Of a stretch of DNA of 64,000 nucleotides, positions 37,553-46,575 are shown one piece after another. This DNA comes from Permianibacter fluminis. Lineage in GTDB: Bacteria > Pseudomonadota > Gammaproteobacteria > Enterobacterales > Permianibacteraceae. Each line of letters opens with the position of its first letter. Within the stretch, counting starts at the first letter, position 1. The notes under the pieces were generated by a model. The model saw nothing but the letters and a program-made list of their open reading frames with translations, did no database searches and was not told the DNA's origin. Location of the stretch: NCBI RefSeq assembly GCF_013179735.1, contig NZ_JABMEG010000001.1:558001-622000 (forward strand), read 5' to 3'. The translations under genes were made by a program, and so were the position numbers.

Positions 37553-39607
37553 TTGATCGATCAAACACCGCTTCCGCTGCGGCCGGACCGCTGGCAGCTC
37601 GGCGACTGGCTGGTCGAGCCGGCGCGCAATGTCCTGCGCGATGCCGACGGCAACGAGCGGACGCTGGAACCGCGGGTCATGGCGGTGCTGGAATTGCTGC
37701 TCGCGAAAGCCGCCAGCGGCGCCGAGCCGGTCAGCGATGACACCTTGCTGGCTCAGGTCTGGCCCGGGGTCGCGGTCAGCGACGCCTCGGTCTATCAGGC
37801 CATCGCCCAGCTGCGCAAAGCGCTCGGCGACAGCGGTAAGCCCTATCGCTATGTCGGTCGGGTGTCCGGCAAGGGTTATTACCTGATGCAGCCGGCGCAG
37901 GCGCTGGCCGGCAGCACCGGCAGCTTCAGCGGCGACTTCAGTAACAACGTCAACAACACCACCAGCAGCATCAGCACTGCGACACCAAGCCAACCGCCAG
38001 CGTCGCCCGTGCTCGACAAGCGCACCGATACCGCCGCAATCGCGCCGGCGCTGCCGCGCAGCAAACGCTACTGGCCCTTGCTCGCAGCCATCCTCGCACT
38101 GACCGGCGCGCTTGGCTGGCTGGTGCTCACGCACGCGCCCACGCCAGCGAACCCGCCAGCGAACCAGCCCACCGCGATCACGGCGACTACCACAGCACCC
38201 AACCCAACTGGCGCCAACCCTGAAACGGTCGTGATAGCCAATAACGGAATGAACAACAGTGGGATGAGCAACAGCGATGCTCACGCCGATTCACCGGGCT
38301 GGGATGATTATCTGCAGGGTCGCTGGCTGTGGAATCAGCGCAAACCCGAGCAGCTGAACGAAGCGGCCAGCTATTTTCGCGCCGCACTGGCCAAAGATCC
38401 GAATCTGGCGCTGGCGTCGGTCGGCCTTTGCGATGTCTTCCATTTTCAACATCTGTACGGCGACTGGCCACTGAGCAAAGTGCTGGCGCAGTGCGAACCG
38501 CTGCTGCGCGATGCCTTGCAACGCGAGCCCGAGCTGGGAGCGGCGCTGGCCAGTTTCGGTTTGCTGAAACTGACCCAAGGCGAGCTTGATGCGGCGGCCA
38601 CCTTTCTTGAGCGGGCGCTGACGCGCGAGCCCGACAACGCCATGGCCTGGCTCTGGAGTGGCCAGATCCTGCAGCGTCGCGGCGATGTCGCCGGCGCTAC
38701 CGAGCGCATGCGTCGTGCCGCAGAACTCGACCCGCTGTCCGCCATTGTCAAACGCAGCCAAAGTCATCTGCTGATGAATACCGGTGACTTCATCGGTGCG
38801 CAACAGGCGTTCGAGGAAGCGCTGCTGCTGGAACCGGATTACGCCGACCGCGCACTCGATGAAATCGAGATGCGGCCGTTGACGGTGGCGCGCGCCGTCG
38901 CCTTTATTCAATGGGCGAAACGTTTTCCGGACCGCAGCGCCGCCAACCAAGCCGAGCGCGGTGTCGGCGTGCAAACCAATCTGGCGATGGTCTACCTCGC
39001 ACTGCGCGATTTGCCACAGGCCGACGCGGCGCTCCAGCAAGCCGAAGCCGTTGCCCCACAGCATCCGTATGTGCAGCTGACGCGCGCCGTCTGGTGGCGC
39101 GCCAAAGGCAACCCCAAGCAGGCATTAGCCGTGCTGCAACGGCGCGCGGAGCAATCGGCACAGAATCCGTTCTACCGGCAAGTCGCCATGCTGCAACAGG
39201 CCGAAGTCGATGGCCAGGACGTCGCCCGGGCCCGCTTCGAGCAAGCATTTCCCGACTACCAAACGGCGATCACGCCGCCATTGCAACTCAGCCAGTTGCG
39301 CACCCTGATCAGTTGGCTGTGGTTGGCGCCGACGTCAAAGCGGCATCAGCTGCAACCGGCAATGCAGACGTTTCTGGCAACGTCGGCGTTGCCGTTTCGC
39401 ATGAAGCTGCAATTGCGTTTGCTGGTCGGCGAGCAACAGGCGGTTGGTCGGGAATGGCTGGCGCTGCTACAAAACGGTGAACTGCCGTCGCCAGCCGATG
39501 AGTATTTTTTGCCGGAAGATCATCCACTCTGGCGCGGGATGGATCCGGAAATTTTCCGGCAACTGCAGCAGAACCGCGCCCAGGCCTTGCAGCAGCTGCG
39601 CCAGTAA
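37553..39607 (+). CDS. CadC-like membrane transcriptional regulator with TPR domain
   Basis: 684 residues from a TTG start at 37553; no in-frame ATG lies closer and the nearby ATG at 37539 reads into a stop. Residues about 10-105 are an OmpR/PhoB-type winged helix (LEPRVMAVLELLLAK, ASVYQAIAQLRKALGD, YVGRVSGKGYYL). A linker precedes one membrane helix (WPLLAAILALTGALGWLVL). About 450 periplasmic residues of TPR repeats follow. This is the CadC/ToxR layout: a one-component sensor spanning the membrane. Signal and target genes are unknown; the divergent amidohydrolase gene is a candidate target by position. Confidence 0.85.
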   Translation: MIDQTPLPLRPDRWQLGDWLVEPARNVLRDADGNERTLEPRVMAVLELLLAKAASGAEPVSDDTLLAQVWPGVAVSDASVYQAIAQLRKALGDSGKPYRYVGRVSGKGYYLMQPAQALAGSTGSFSGDFSNNVNNTTSSISTATPSQPPASPVLDKRTDTAAIAPALPRSKRYWPLLAAILALTGALGWLVLTHAPTPANPPANQPTAITATTTAPNPTGANPETVVIANNGMNNSGMSNSDAHADSPGWDDYLQGRWLWNQRKPEQLNEAASYFRAALAKDPNLALASVGLCDVFHFQHLYGDWPLSKVLAQCEPLLRDALQREPELGAALASFGLLKLTQGELDAAATFLERALTREPDNAMAWLWSGQILQRRGDVAGATERMRRAAELDPLSAIVKRSQSHLLMNTGDFIGAQQAFEEALLLEPDYADRALDEIEMRPLTVARAVAFIQWAKRFPDRSAANQAERGVGVQTNLAMVYLALRDLPQADAALQQAEAVAPQHPYVQLTRAVWWRAKGNPKQALAVLQRRAEQSAQNPFYRQVAMLQQAEVDGQDVARARFEQAFPDYQTAITPPLQLSQLRTLISWLWLAPTSKRHQLQPAMQTFLATSALPFRMKLQLRLLVGEQQAVGREWLALLQNGELPSPADEYFLPEDHPLWRGMDPEIFRQLQQNRAQALQQLRQ

Positions 39608-39648
39608 AGGCAGGCGCGGCAGCTGCTTGCAGTAAAGTCCTTCGGGCG

Positions 39649-41151
39649 CTAATTCCAGGCGCGGCAGAAATCCGAGTCGGAACCGGCACACAATTCGCTG
39701 ACAATCGCATGTGGCATGCTGGCGTCCTCGATCAGACATTGGTCTTTGTAGCGACTGACGTTTTCGTTTAGCGCATCGGCCTGGCGGTTGTGACGCTCCA
39801 CCCAATTGTGATGCTGTCGCTGACGGGCATTCAGATCGCCTGCGCCACTGCCATCGCCGCCCACCGAAACGGCAGCATTGTGCAGCGAGATCAGCCAGGT
39901 CAATGCGGTCTCATCATCATCGATGGCTTCGCCATCGGCCTCGAGTTCCTGTGATTGTTTTTCCAGCCGCTCGGAAAAGCGAATGCAGCTGACAAATTCA
40001 TCACGGGTGAATGTCGCATTGGCTTCAGCCTCTTGTTCGGCTTGCTCCTGCGCTTCGTTGGCAGCGGCCAGATCCCGCAGCGCCCGCAAATCCATGGCGT
40101 TCAATGGCGCAACACTGTTATCCAGTTCCGCGAGCAAAATGGTCCAGTCTTGCTCACCCTGAAACACGGGTGTGTCAACGGCCAGAGTACCGGGACAGAC
40201 AAACGCATAGTTGTCACGAATATCGCTGATGTCCTCGCAACTGATCTCCCAGTTGCCCGTTGACAGGTTGAACGTGCGCAGAAATTTGGCCTCGTTGTCG
40301 AGCGTTACCGCCGGCAGCGAAACGTTCAGCCGACTGCCCGACCGCGCCAGCGTGCCATGCAGCCGTGCGGAGGTATCGACAATCTGGCCATCGCTGTTGA
40401 AGCTGACCGGATCGGTAATCGTCAGCGTGCCGCCGAGCCATGTATTGGTATACATCACGGTGGCGTTCCTGGCTTCAGCCGCATCAAATTGACCGCTGAT
40501 GATGCGCGCGCGATAGCCGGAGCCCGGCGGCGGATAGTAAGTCCAGGTCACCTGACCGTGCATGTTGTCATACAGAAATTCACCGTCCTGCAGCTGAGTC
40601 TGCCGCCAGCCACCGTTGCCGTCCGGTATTTCACGAATCGATTTGCCGGGGCCGGTCTGCTCACTGCGAACAAAATTGCCGGTGGCCTGCACGCGCGCAT
40701 AAAGCTTGCCTTCTGCGTCCATCAAGTCACGTTTCAGCTCGCCGGCTCCTTCGAGATAACCGTTCTTGAACACGCCGCGGTATTCGCTGTGCCGCAGGCC
40801 AATCAGATCATCGCTGTCGGGTTTCAGGTAGCGTGAATCAAACGTCAACGTGCCTTTGCCCGCAATAAAGCTGCCGGCGGTACACGGCAAGCTCCAGCTG
40901 GCGCTGGTGACGCGATAACGGGAATAGGTGTAGAACTTACACCCCTTGTCGGTCTGCGCCAGTTCGGTGGTGTCAGTGCTCGCTGCGCTGACGCAGGTTG
41001 GCACCAACACGGTCAGCATCGTCAGCCAAAGCAAAGCCGAAATACTGCCTTTCTTGCCGCAGGGCTTTTTAAAGCAGAGCTTCTTGCATGAAGGTTTCTT
41101 GCAACTGGTTTTTTTGCAAAAGGGTTGCTGGTAAAAGGGCTTCTTGCGCAT
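39649..41151 (-). CDS. Secreted protein with Lys/Cys-repeat leader and MORN-like repeats
   Basis: 500 residues from ATG 41151 (GGAG seven bases upstream). Residues 1-36 are a striking KKPxC-type low-complexity run, followed by a hydrophobic signal segment (ALLWLTMLTVLVPTCVSA). The mature N-terminal half has degenerate MORN-like units (YRGVFKNGYLEGAGEL; GEFLYDNMHGQVTW). The C-terminal half is a long acidic coiled coil (NEAQEQAEQEAEA). It is probably exported. The Lys/Cys run makes an unusually long n-region for a signal peptide, so start or topology could differ. Function unknown. Confidence 0.65.
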   Translation of the reverse strand: MRKKPFYQQPFCKKTSCKKPSCKKLCFKKPCGKKGSISALLWLTMLTVLVPTCVSAASTDTTELAQTDKGCKFYTYSRYRVTSASWSLPCTAGSFIAGKGTLTFDSRYLKPDSDDLIGLRHSEYRGVFKNGYLEGAGELKRDLMDAEGKLYARVQATGNFVRSEQTGPGKSIREIPDGNGGWRQTQLQDGEFLYDNMHGQVTWTYYPPPGSGYRARIISGQFDAAEARNATVMYTNTWLGGTLTITDPVSFNSDGQIVDTSARLHGTLARSGSRLNVSLPAVTLDNEAKFLRTFNLSTGNWEISCEDISDIRDNYAFVCPGTLAVDTPVFQGEQDWTILLAELDNSVAPLNAMDLRALRDLAAANEAQEQAEQEAEANATFTRDEFVSCIRFSERLEKQSQELEADGEAIDDDETALTWLISLHNAAVSVGGDGSGAGDLNARQRQHHNWVERHNRQADALNENVSRYKDQCLIEDASMPHAIVSELCAGSDSDFCRAWN

Positions 41152-41253
41152 GCGCAGACTCCAAGGACAGGACTGATGGCTTCTCGTTTTACCGCCCAGT
41201 CCCTGGGCCGTGCATTCAAGTTTGCTCAAGCGGCGCCAAAAGGCAAGCCGCCT

Positions 41254-41562
41254 TTACACCAATTCGCCAAATTGCAGCCGTGGCGTCAGGTTGGTGTAGT
41301 TTTTGACATCGGCGAGTATGGTGCCGCCATGTTGGGCCAGACCCTTGGCCAAGCCGTCCATCGTTTCAAAATAGATCGTGCCGACCGCGAGGTACGCCGG
41401 TGCGCTGCCATCACTCATCGCCAGACCGCGCTCGACTTCGAAGCGGATGGCACCAAACGGTTTCATCAGTGCCAGCACCATCGGAAAGTGCTGGTTTTTG
41501 TAATAGTCAAAATCAAAGCTGGCGGCCGCCTGCTGCGAATAGAACGCCGATACCCGAATCAT
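41254..41562 (-). CDS. EthD-family small protein
   Basis: 102 residues, the usual size for EthD-type ferredoxin-like dimeric proteins. Typical segments are MIRVSAFYSQQ, DYYKNQHFPMVLALMKPFGA and the C-terminal DVKNYTNLTPRLQ. Members assist or perform oxidative degradation reactions, but many have no known role. A pentanucleotide repeat tract lies 19 bases upstream of the start, in the expected promoter region. Confidence 0.82.
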   Translation of the reverse strand: MIRVSAFYSQQAAASFDFDYYKNQHFPMVLALMKPFGAIRFEVERGLAMSDGSAPAYLAVGTIYFETMDGLAKGLAQHGGTILADVKNYTNLTPRLQFGELV

Positions 41563-41580
41563 GGTCTTGTCCTGTCGTCG

Positions 41581-41620
41581 TTAAGTTAAGTTAAGTTAAG
41601 TTGAGGTGAGTTGAATTGAG
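41581..41620. repeat. Pentanucleotide tandem repeat
   Basis: Four exact TTAAG units (41581-41600) are followed by degenerate TTGAG, GTGAG, TTGAA and TTGAG. It lies between the EthD gene (start 41562) and the LMW-phosphatase-like gene (stop 41636), upstream of EthD. Slippage would change promoter spacing. Confidence 0.9.
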
Positions 41621-41635
41621 TTCAGTGGGAAGTAT

Positions 41636-42001
41636 TCAGTCTTGTTCCATCACGCCGCGCCGAATCGCGGCAGCACCGGTGCGCAGAAACGGTCCGGCTT
41701 TTCGTTCCAGCAATTGCACCAGCTCCGGTTGCATGAACGCGTAGTCGTCAGGAATATCCAGACAGATCACCTGCTTGTCTTTCAGCTGACGGGGGTATTT
41801 GCTGGCGAGCTTGCGTCGGTGCGCCTTCTCCATTACAAAAATAACGGTCGCCCAAGCCAGCTGCTCGGTCGACAGCAGCACTTCGGCATCGGCACTGATG
41901 CCGGCGGAATCGGTCTCGACGCCGGGCCAGCCGGCAAACACCTGCTCGGCCGTCGGACTGCGCAGCCGGTTTTGGCTGCAGATAAAAAGCGCACGCTTCA
42001 T
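41636..42001 (-). CDS. Low-molecular-weight protein-tyrosine-phosphatase-like protein
   Basis: 121 residues from ATG 42001 (the frame opens one codon earlier with TTG). The N-terminus FICSQNRLRSPTAE resembles the CX5RS phosphate loop of low-molecular-weight phosphatases. The late IPDDY supplies an Asp in the general-acid region. It is shorter than classical Wzb-type enzymes. Activity as a phosphatase is likely but the loop is variant, so arsenate-reductase-like or non-catalytic roles are possible. Confidence 0.78.
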   Translation of the reverse strand: MKRALFICSQNRLRSPTAEQVFAGWPGVETDSAGISADAEVLLSTEQLAWATVIFVMEKAHRRKLASKYPRQLKDKQVICLDIPDDYAFMQPELVQLLERKAGPFLRTGAAAIRRGVMEQD

Positions 42002-42022
42002 CAATTCGGGGCCAACGCTCGA

Positions 42023-42226
42023 TTACAGCCGGATGAAATAGGGTATGGCCATCAGTACGATGCTGATCAGCACCAGCGCCGTCACGCTCGACAGGAAGTA
42101 CGGCAACACCATCAGGCCAATGCCACAAAACAGTGGCACCAGCTTTTTCTGCTTTTTGCCGTACAGAAAAAAACCGATGCCGATACCACTGAACAGTACG
42201 CCCCAGAGCAAAAGTCCCGCGTCCAT
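42023..42226 (-). CDS. Small two-helix membrane protein
   Basis: 67 residues from ATG 42226, with AAGGA upstream; the longer open frame to 42412 overlaps the next gene. Almost entirely hydrophobic, with two membrane helices separated by a basic turn (YGKKQKK). Such small membrane proteins of about 65 residues are widespread and uncharacterised. It lies 21 bases upstream of the LMW-phosphatase-like gene in the same direction. Confidence 0.65.
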   Translation of the reverse strand: MDAGLLLWGVLFSGIGIGFFLYGKKQKKLVPLFCGIGLMVLPYFLSSVTALVLISIVLMAIPYFIRL

Positions 42227-42260
42227 CTGCTGTGTCCTTGAAAAATCGTGGCTGCCGAGG

Positions 42261-42812
42261 CTAGCCGTTATCCGTTTGCCGGAATTCCTGCACAGCGTGC
42301 TGCAGAGCAAGCAATGAGGTGCGGATGGCAGTCGACATCGCCGGGTCGCGACCAATACCGTGTTCGTCGAGGCCTGAACCCCTGATTGGCAATTCCAGAT
42401 CAGCGGCGGCAACGAGCCGACCCGACATCACGGCAATGACTTCCCGTAACGCCGTTAGCGCGTAAGTCGAGCGTGGTGAGGCGTTGAACAGCGCCACCGG
42501 CTTGTTGACAAAGGCGTCGCCACCGACCAGCCAATCCAGCGCGTTTTTCATGACGCCAGAAATGCCGTGCGCATATTCCGGACTGGCAATGATCAAGGCA
42601 TCGGCCGTTGCAACCGCCTCGGTCAACGCAGCGACCGGCGGCGGCCAAGTCGCCTCAAGATCCGGATTGAACAGCGGCAAATCACCGATGCCGGCAAAGA
42701 GCCTGACGCTAATGCCCGGCGGTGCCAGCCGCACCGTTGACCGCAGCAATGCGGAGTTGAGCGAGGCGCTGCGCAAGCTGCCTGACAGCGCCAGTATCTT
42801 CAGCTCAGACAC
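42261..42812 (-). CDS. NADPH-dependent FMN reductase
   Basis: 183 residues from a GTG start. The flavodoxin-like FMN-binding segment is LALSGSLRSASLNSALL, and ASPEYAHGISGVMKNALDWLVG is the family hallmark (flavin contact and dimer loop). It reduces FMN, quinones or azo compounds with NAD(P)H in the cytoplasm. It is 15 bases upstream of nothing obvious functionally; the next gene upstream is a secreted amidohydrolase 15 bases away, so cotranscription is possible. Confidence 0.88.
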   Translation of the reverse strand: MSELKILALSGSLRSASLNSALLRSTVRLAPPGISVRLFAGIGDLPLFNPDLEATWPPPVAALTEAVATADALIIASPEYAHGISGVMKNALDWLVGGDAFVNKPVALFNASPRSTYALTALREVIAVMSGRLVAAADLELPIRGSGLDEHGIGRDPAMSTAIRTSLLALQHAVQEFRQTDNG

Positions 42813-42827
42813 GCGAAGGCATCCGGT

Positions 42828-44162
42828 TCATTTCGCCACATTGTTTTTGTACACAGCGCCAGCTTTCATGACAAATTGAACATTTTCCAGCAACGTGATG
42901 TCAGCCAAGGGGTCGCCGCTGACGGCGATGATGTCGGCCCATTTGCCGGCATCGAGCGCGCCGGTCTGGTCGGCCCAGCCAAGCAGATCAGCGGCGTTGA
43001 CGGTCGCGCTCTGGATGGCCTGCGCGGGGGTCATGCCCATCTGCACATACATCGCGAACTGGCGGGCATTGAGGCCGTGCGGATAGACCGCCGCGTCGGT
43101 GCCGAACGCAATCTTGACGCCGGCCTTGATCGCGTTCGACATGTTCTTGAAGCTGACCGCCGCCACCGCTTTTTCTTTCTTCAGGTAAAACTCCGGCAAG
43201 CCGATTTTGTCGGCGTTGTCGAGCAACCAGGTGTTCAGATAGATCGTCGGCACCATGTACGTGCCGTTTTTCTTCAGCGTCGCGATGCCTTTGGCATCGA
43301 TGTAGCTGCCGTGCTCGATCGAATCGACACCGGCTTCGCTGGCCAGAATGATGCCGTCACCGCCGTGGGCATGCGCCGCCACCTTGCGGCCAAGCCGATG
43401 GGCATCGGCAACCAGCGCTTTCATTTCGTCAAAGGTGTACTGCGAGGCTTCCGGGTCATCGCCTTTGCTGAGCACACCGCCGGTCGCGCAGAACTTGATC
43501 ACGCTGGCGCCGTACTTGATCACTTCGCGCACTTTCTTTTGCACGCCTTCGACGCCATCGGCAATGCCGTCAGCCTGGGCATGCGCCTCGTAAGGTTGCA
43601 GATTGTTGTCGCAGTGGCCGCCGGTGATGCCGAGCGCAGCGCCGCTGGCGATCATGTGCGGGCCCGGTACGTCGCCGGCATCGATGGCATCGCGCAGTGC
43701 GACATCGGCATACGCCGGGGCGCCGACATCACGCACCGAGGTGAAGCCGGCCAGCAACGTGATGCGGGCATTCTTGGCGCCAGTCAGCGCCGCCCGCGGC
43801 GTACTGATACCCAGCTCTTCATAACCAAATTTCGGTTCACCGGTCAGATGGGTGTGGGCATCGATCAAGCCCGGCAGCACGGTGGCGTTGGACAAATCGA
43901 TGACGGTATCGCCGGGTTTGCCATCCTGGTGCGCACCGACGCTGACAATCTGCTCGCCTTCGATCACGATGGTCTGATTGCTGCGCAGCTTGCCAGTGTG
44001 GGCATCAAATAATTTACCGGCCTGGATGAGCGTTCGAGTTGCGGGTGCGCTATCGGTTTCTGCGGCCAGTGCCGGGTGGCTGCAGAGCGCAGCCATTAAA
44101 CTCAAAGACAGACTCGAAAGCAGGCTCAAACAAATGCCGTGGGCACCGTGGGTAGTCGTCAT
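42828..44162 (-). CDS. Secreted metal-dependent amidohydrolase (dipeptidase/imidazolonepropionase-like)
   Basis: 444 residues, signal peptide (CLSLLSSLSLSLMAALCSHPALA). Motifs: VLPGLIDAHTHL (HxH), KYGASVIKFCATGG (carboxylated Lys region), VAAHAHGGDGI and SIEHGSYID (His ligands), and FGTDAAVYPHG (Asp). This is the complete binuclear metal set. Close relatives in the amidohydrolase superfamily hydrolyse Xaa-Pro or Xaa-Arg/Lys dipeptides outside the cytoplasm. GGAGG precedes the ATG. The exact substrate is not known. Confidence 0.88.
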   Translation of the reverse strand: MTTTHGAHGICLSLLSSLSLSLMAALCSHPALAAETDSAPATRTLIQAGKLFDAHTGKLRSNQTIVIEGEQIVSVGAHQDGKPGDTVIDLSNATVLPGLIDAHTHLTGEPKFGYEELGISTPRAALTGAKNARITLLAGFTSVRDVGAPAYADVALRDAIDAGDVPGPHMIASGAALGITGGHCDNNLQPYEAHAQADGIADGVEGVQKKVREVIKYGASVIKFCATGGVLSKGDDPEASQYTFDEMKALVADAHRLGRKVAAHAHGGDGIILASEAGVDSIEHGSYIDAKGIATLKKNGTYMVPTIYLNTWLLDNADKIGLPEFYLKKEKAVAAVSFKNMSNAIKAGVKIAFGTDAAVYPHGLNARQFAMYVQMGMTPAQAIQSATVNAADLLGWADQTGALDAGKWADIIAVSGDPLADITLLENVQFVMKAGAVYKNNVAK

Positions 44163-44305
44163 GTCGCCTCCGTTGCTGCGGCGTGTCCCGCAGGTGATGA
44201 CTCAAGCTTGCCGGCGCCGCGTTCGCACGCAACCGCAGGTCTCGGTTACTGGATGGATAGTCGGTTACTGGACGGGATCTCGTTAAACGGTCTTGGTACA
44301 AGCGC

Positions 44306-45454
44306 TCAGGCTTTTTTCTGACTATACATCGCCGCGTCGGCGGCGTGCAGGGCGGCTTCCGGTTCACCGCCAACGTCCAGATAGGAGGTACCGACCGAAA
44401 ACCGGATGCGCGGCCCGCGCCGGTGGTGCCGGCTCAGCTGCTGGCGGGTGGTGTTGATGCGGTCCTGCAGGGCCTCGGGTGTCACACCCGGCGCCACGAC
44501 AACAAATTCGTCACCGGCATAGCGAATGATGTGATCGGTCGGCCGGAAGCTGTGCTGCAGCGCGCTGGCAAAATCTTTCAGGCAGTCATCGCCGATCTGG
44601 TGGCCGTATTCGTCGTTGATCTGCTTGAAATTGTCGAGATCAAAAAACACGATGCTGGCGCCGGTGTCGCGCGCCGACGCCAGCACCTGTCGCAGCGTCC
44701 GGCGATTGCCGAGCCCGGTCAGCGCGTCGCTGTCGACCAGCGTCTGCAATTCTTCTTTGACGGACAGCAGATGGCTGCAGGTCTGGGTCAGTTCCTGCTG
44801 AATGGTGCGATACAGCGCCAGCACGCAGCCCAACGCAATGACCCATTCGGCTGCCGAATCGAACGACGAATGCGCCGCCAGATAAATCCGCACCGGGTCG
44901 CCGCCGCCATCCGGCATCTGGTTGGACAGCACATACGCGGCGGTTTCGACCAGCGCCAGCGTTGCCCGCGCCGCAAAACCCACGGCAATCCAGGCCAGCG
45001 CGGTAATCCGGTGCCGCAATGCCAGCCAAGCGCCATAGCCGAGCCCGATGGCAATGACCGACGCCTGCACCGTCCCGAGCCAGTCAATGTTCGGAATCAG
45101 CACCGCGCCGGCGAAACCCAGCCCCGCACTGACCAGCACCGCCTGCCGCGGGTTCAGCCGCCAACGCCGAGTCGGCAGGAATTGCCGGGTGCCCAGCAAC
45201 AGCAGCAGGACAAACAGGGTTTTGCAAAACACATACAGGAACAACACCACGGCAAACCACAGCCGTGTTTGCGGTTGCCACAGCCAATACAGCACCGCCA
45301 CGGCCAACGCCGCCAGATTCATCAACCAGGCCTGCACCCATGGCCGCAGCTCAACACGCCGGGTGGACAGCGCCAGCGTGATGAAAAAGAGCGCAATCAT
45401 CAGATCCGAACTGACCTGAACGATGGTGCTCCAGCGCCACAACAACAACTCCAT
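44306..45454 (-). CDS. Membrane GGDEF diguanylate cyclase (AGDEF variant)
   Basis: 382 residues. The first 210 form six or seven membrane helices, a sensor-type input domain. The GGDEF domain follows (DALTGLGNRRTL, FFDLDNFKQINDEYGHQIGDDCL). The catalytic signature reads AGDEF, a variant known to be active in other cyclases. RPTD five residues earlier is a proper inhibitory site. It should make cyclic di-GMP in the inner membrane. The second such enzyme in this window, not otherwise linked to the first. Confidence 0.88.
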   Translation of the reverse strand: MELLLWRWSTIVQVSSDLMIALFFITLALSTRRVELRPWVQAWLMNLAALAVAVLYWLWQPQTRLWFAVVLFLYVFCKTLFVLLLLLGTRQFLPTRRWRLNPRQAVLVSAGLGFAGAVLIPNIDWLGTVQASVIAIGLGYGAWLALRHRITALAWIAVGFAARATLALVETAAYVLSNQMPDGGGDPVRIYLAAHSSFDSAAEWVIALGCVLALYRTIQQELTQTCSHLLSVKEELQTLVDSDALTGLGNRRTLRQVLASARDTGASIVFFDLDNFKQINDEYGHQIGDDCLKDFASALQHSFRPTDHIIRYAGDEFVVVAPGVTPEALQDRINTTRQQLSRHHRRGPRIRFSVGTSYLDVGGEPEAALHAADAAMYSQKKA

Positions 45455-45594
45455 CTGCCCGTCCCGTTGCGAGGTACAACCCGGCTATCAGATTAGTCCA
45501 GCAATCGGCGACGCGACGGCAGCTGGCGGGAAAGTGGGTCGGGTGTTGGATTTGGGTAGGTGAGTGTGCGGACCGACATGATGGGGATTGAGAG

Positions 45595-45847
45595 CCCCCT
45601 CTCCCCTAACCCCTCCCCCGCGAGTGGGGAGGGGAACAAAGCCACGCCGAATACGCTGATCCGATTGAAGCCCCTCGCCGCTTGTCACTCGTAGCGCAAG
45701 GCGGAATTTTGCAAAGCAACGCTTCGTTCCGCCTTAACGCCATGAGCTGGCGACTGGCTTGGGGGTGTAGCGGGGTTGGGTAGAAGAGGAATCCGCCATG
45801 ATTTGTTCCCCTCCCCCCTCGCGGGGGAGGGGCTAGGGGAGAGGGGG
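45595..45847. repeat. Inverted pair of REP-like elements
   Basis: 45595-45639 and 45803-45847 are reverse complements at 43 of 45 positions. Each also folds on itself (CCCCTCCCCCGCGAG with its complement). Between them a weaker hairpin (GGCGGAA at 45700 region with GTTCCGCC) occurs. No gene is convincing in 45455-45934. The unit looks like a paired REP/BIME-type mobile repeat. Confidence 0.85.
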
Positions 45848-45934
45848 GAATTTCGCAGTGAAGCTATGTCTTCGCAGCACCGCCATTCAAACACCAACCA
45901 TGCGCCTAACCAGCACCAAAGAAACCAAACCCAT

Positions 45935-46300
45935 TCAATCCACCTTGATCCACCGCACCGCTTCGGCCAGTTCCGCATTCGGGAAAATCTGCACCGGACA
46001 CGGCAAGGCAAAACCAAACAAGCGAATGGCGCCACCCATCCAGTCCAGATCAGTAACAATCGCGAGCTTTTCCCAGGCCCGAAAATGCGCCACACCCAGA
46101 CGCAAATCGTCCCACAACGCACCGGAAGTAAAACCGGTAAACGCCGGTCCCAACTGATACAACACCCAGACCCGGCCATACGCCGCCAATTTGGCCTCAA
46201 TCGCCGGAATGATCACCGACTCATACTCATCGGCCGTGACCTCGCCGCTAGCGGCAATGCCAACGACATGATCCGGCAGGTTGGTTAATAGCTCGATCAT
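45935..46300 (-). CDS. STAS/SpoIIAA-like domain protein
   Basis: 121 residues. The sequence MIELLTNLPDHVVGIAASGEVTADEYESVIIP and the later AWEKLAIVTDLDW match the SpoIIAA-like/STAS-SEC14 family of small soluble proteins. Members have an alpha/beta fold with a possible ligand pocket, and no defined reaction. It is a single gene next to the REP-like pair. Confidence 0.82.
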   Translation of the reverse strand: MIELLTNLPDHVVGIAASGEVTADEYESVIIPAIEAKLAAYGRVWVLYQLGPAFTGFTSGALWDDLRLGVAHFRAWEKLAIVTDLDWMGGAIRLFGFALPCPVQIFPNAELAEAVRWIKVD

Positions 46301-46415
46301 CGCCCGCGCTCCGCTTGTCCGTGGCAGTCAAGCTAAAGATAGTTGGCAAAGGCGCGGATCGCGAATGGGTGCCTTTGCAGCACGCCTCAAATTGCTACAT
46401 AGGCATGGAACATGA

Positions 46416-46497
46416 CGTAGGTTGGACTGAGCTTTGCGAAGCCCAGCATTTCCGTTTGGACTGACCAAAAGATGTTGGGCTTATCAACCCAACATAC
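46416..46497. repeat. Dispersed intergenic repeat (GTAGGTTGG type)
   Basis: The stretch begins GTAGGTTGGACTGAGC, includes GCGAAGCCCAGCA, and ends ATGTTGGGCTTATCAACCC. This resembles the widespread GTAGGTTGGGCTGAGCGAAGCCCAAC repeat of gammaproteobacteria and can fold partly on itself. The overlapping minus-strand open frame 46395-46664 is a by-product of it. Confidence 0.65.
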
Positions 46498-46575
46498 CGC
46501 GCTGCGGCGGCAAATACGTCAACGTTCCAAGTCGTAAACGCGATTAATCGATGCGACGCGAACTTCGGCGAATGA

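Noticed and set aside
45685-46200. Minus-strand open frame of 171 codons
   Set aside because: Covers a REP-like element and overlaps the STAS-like gene in another frame.
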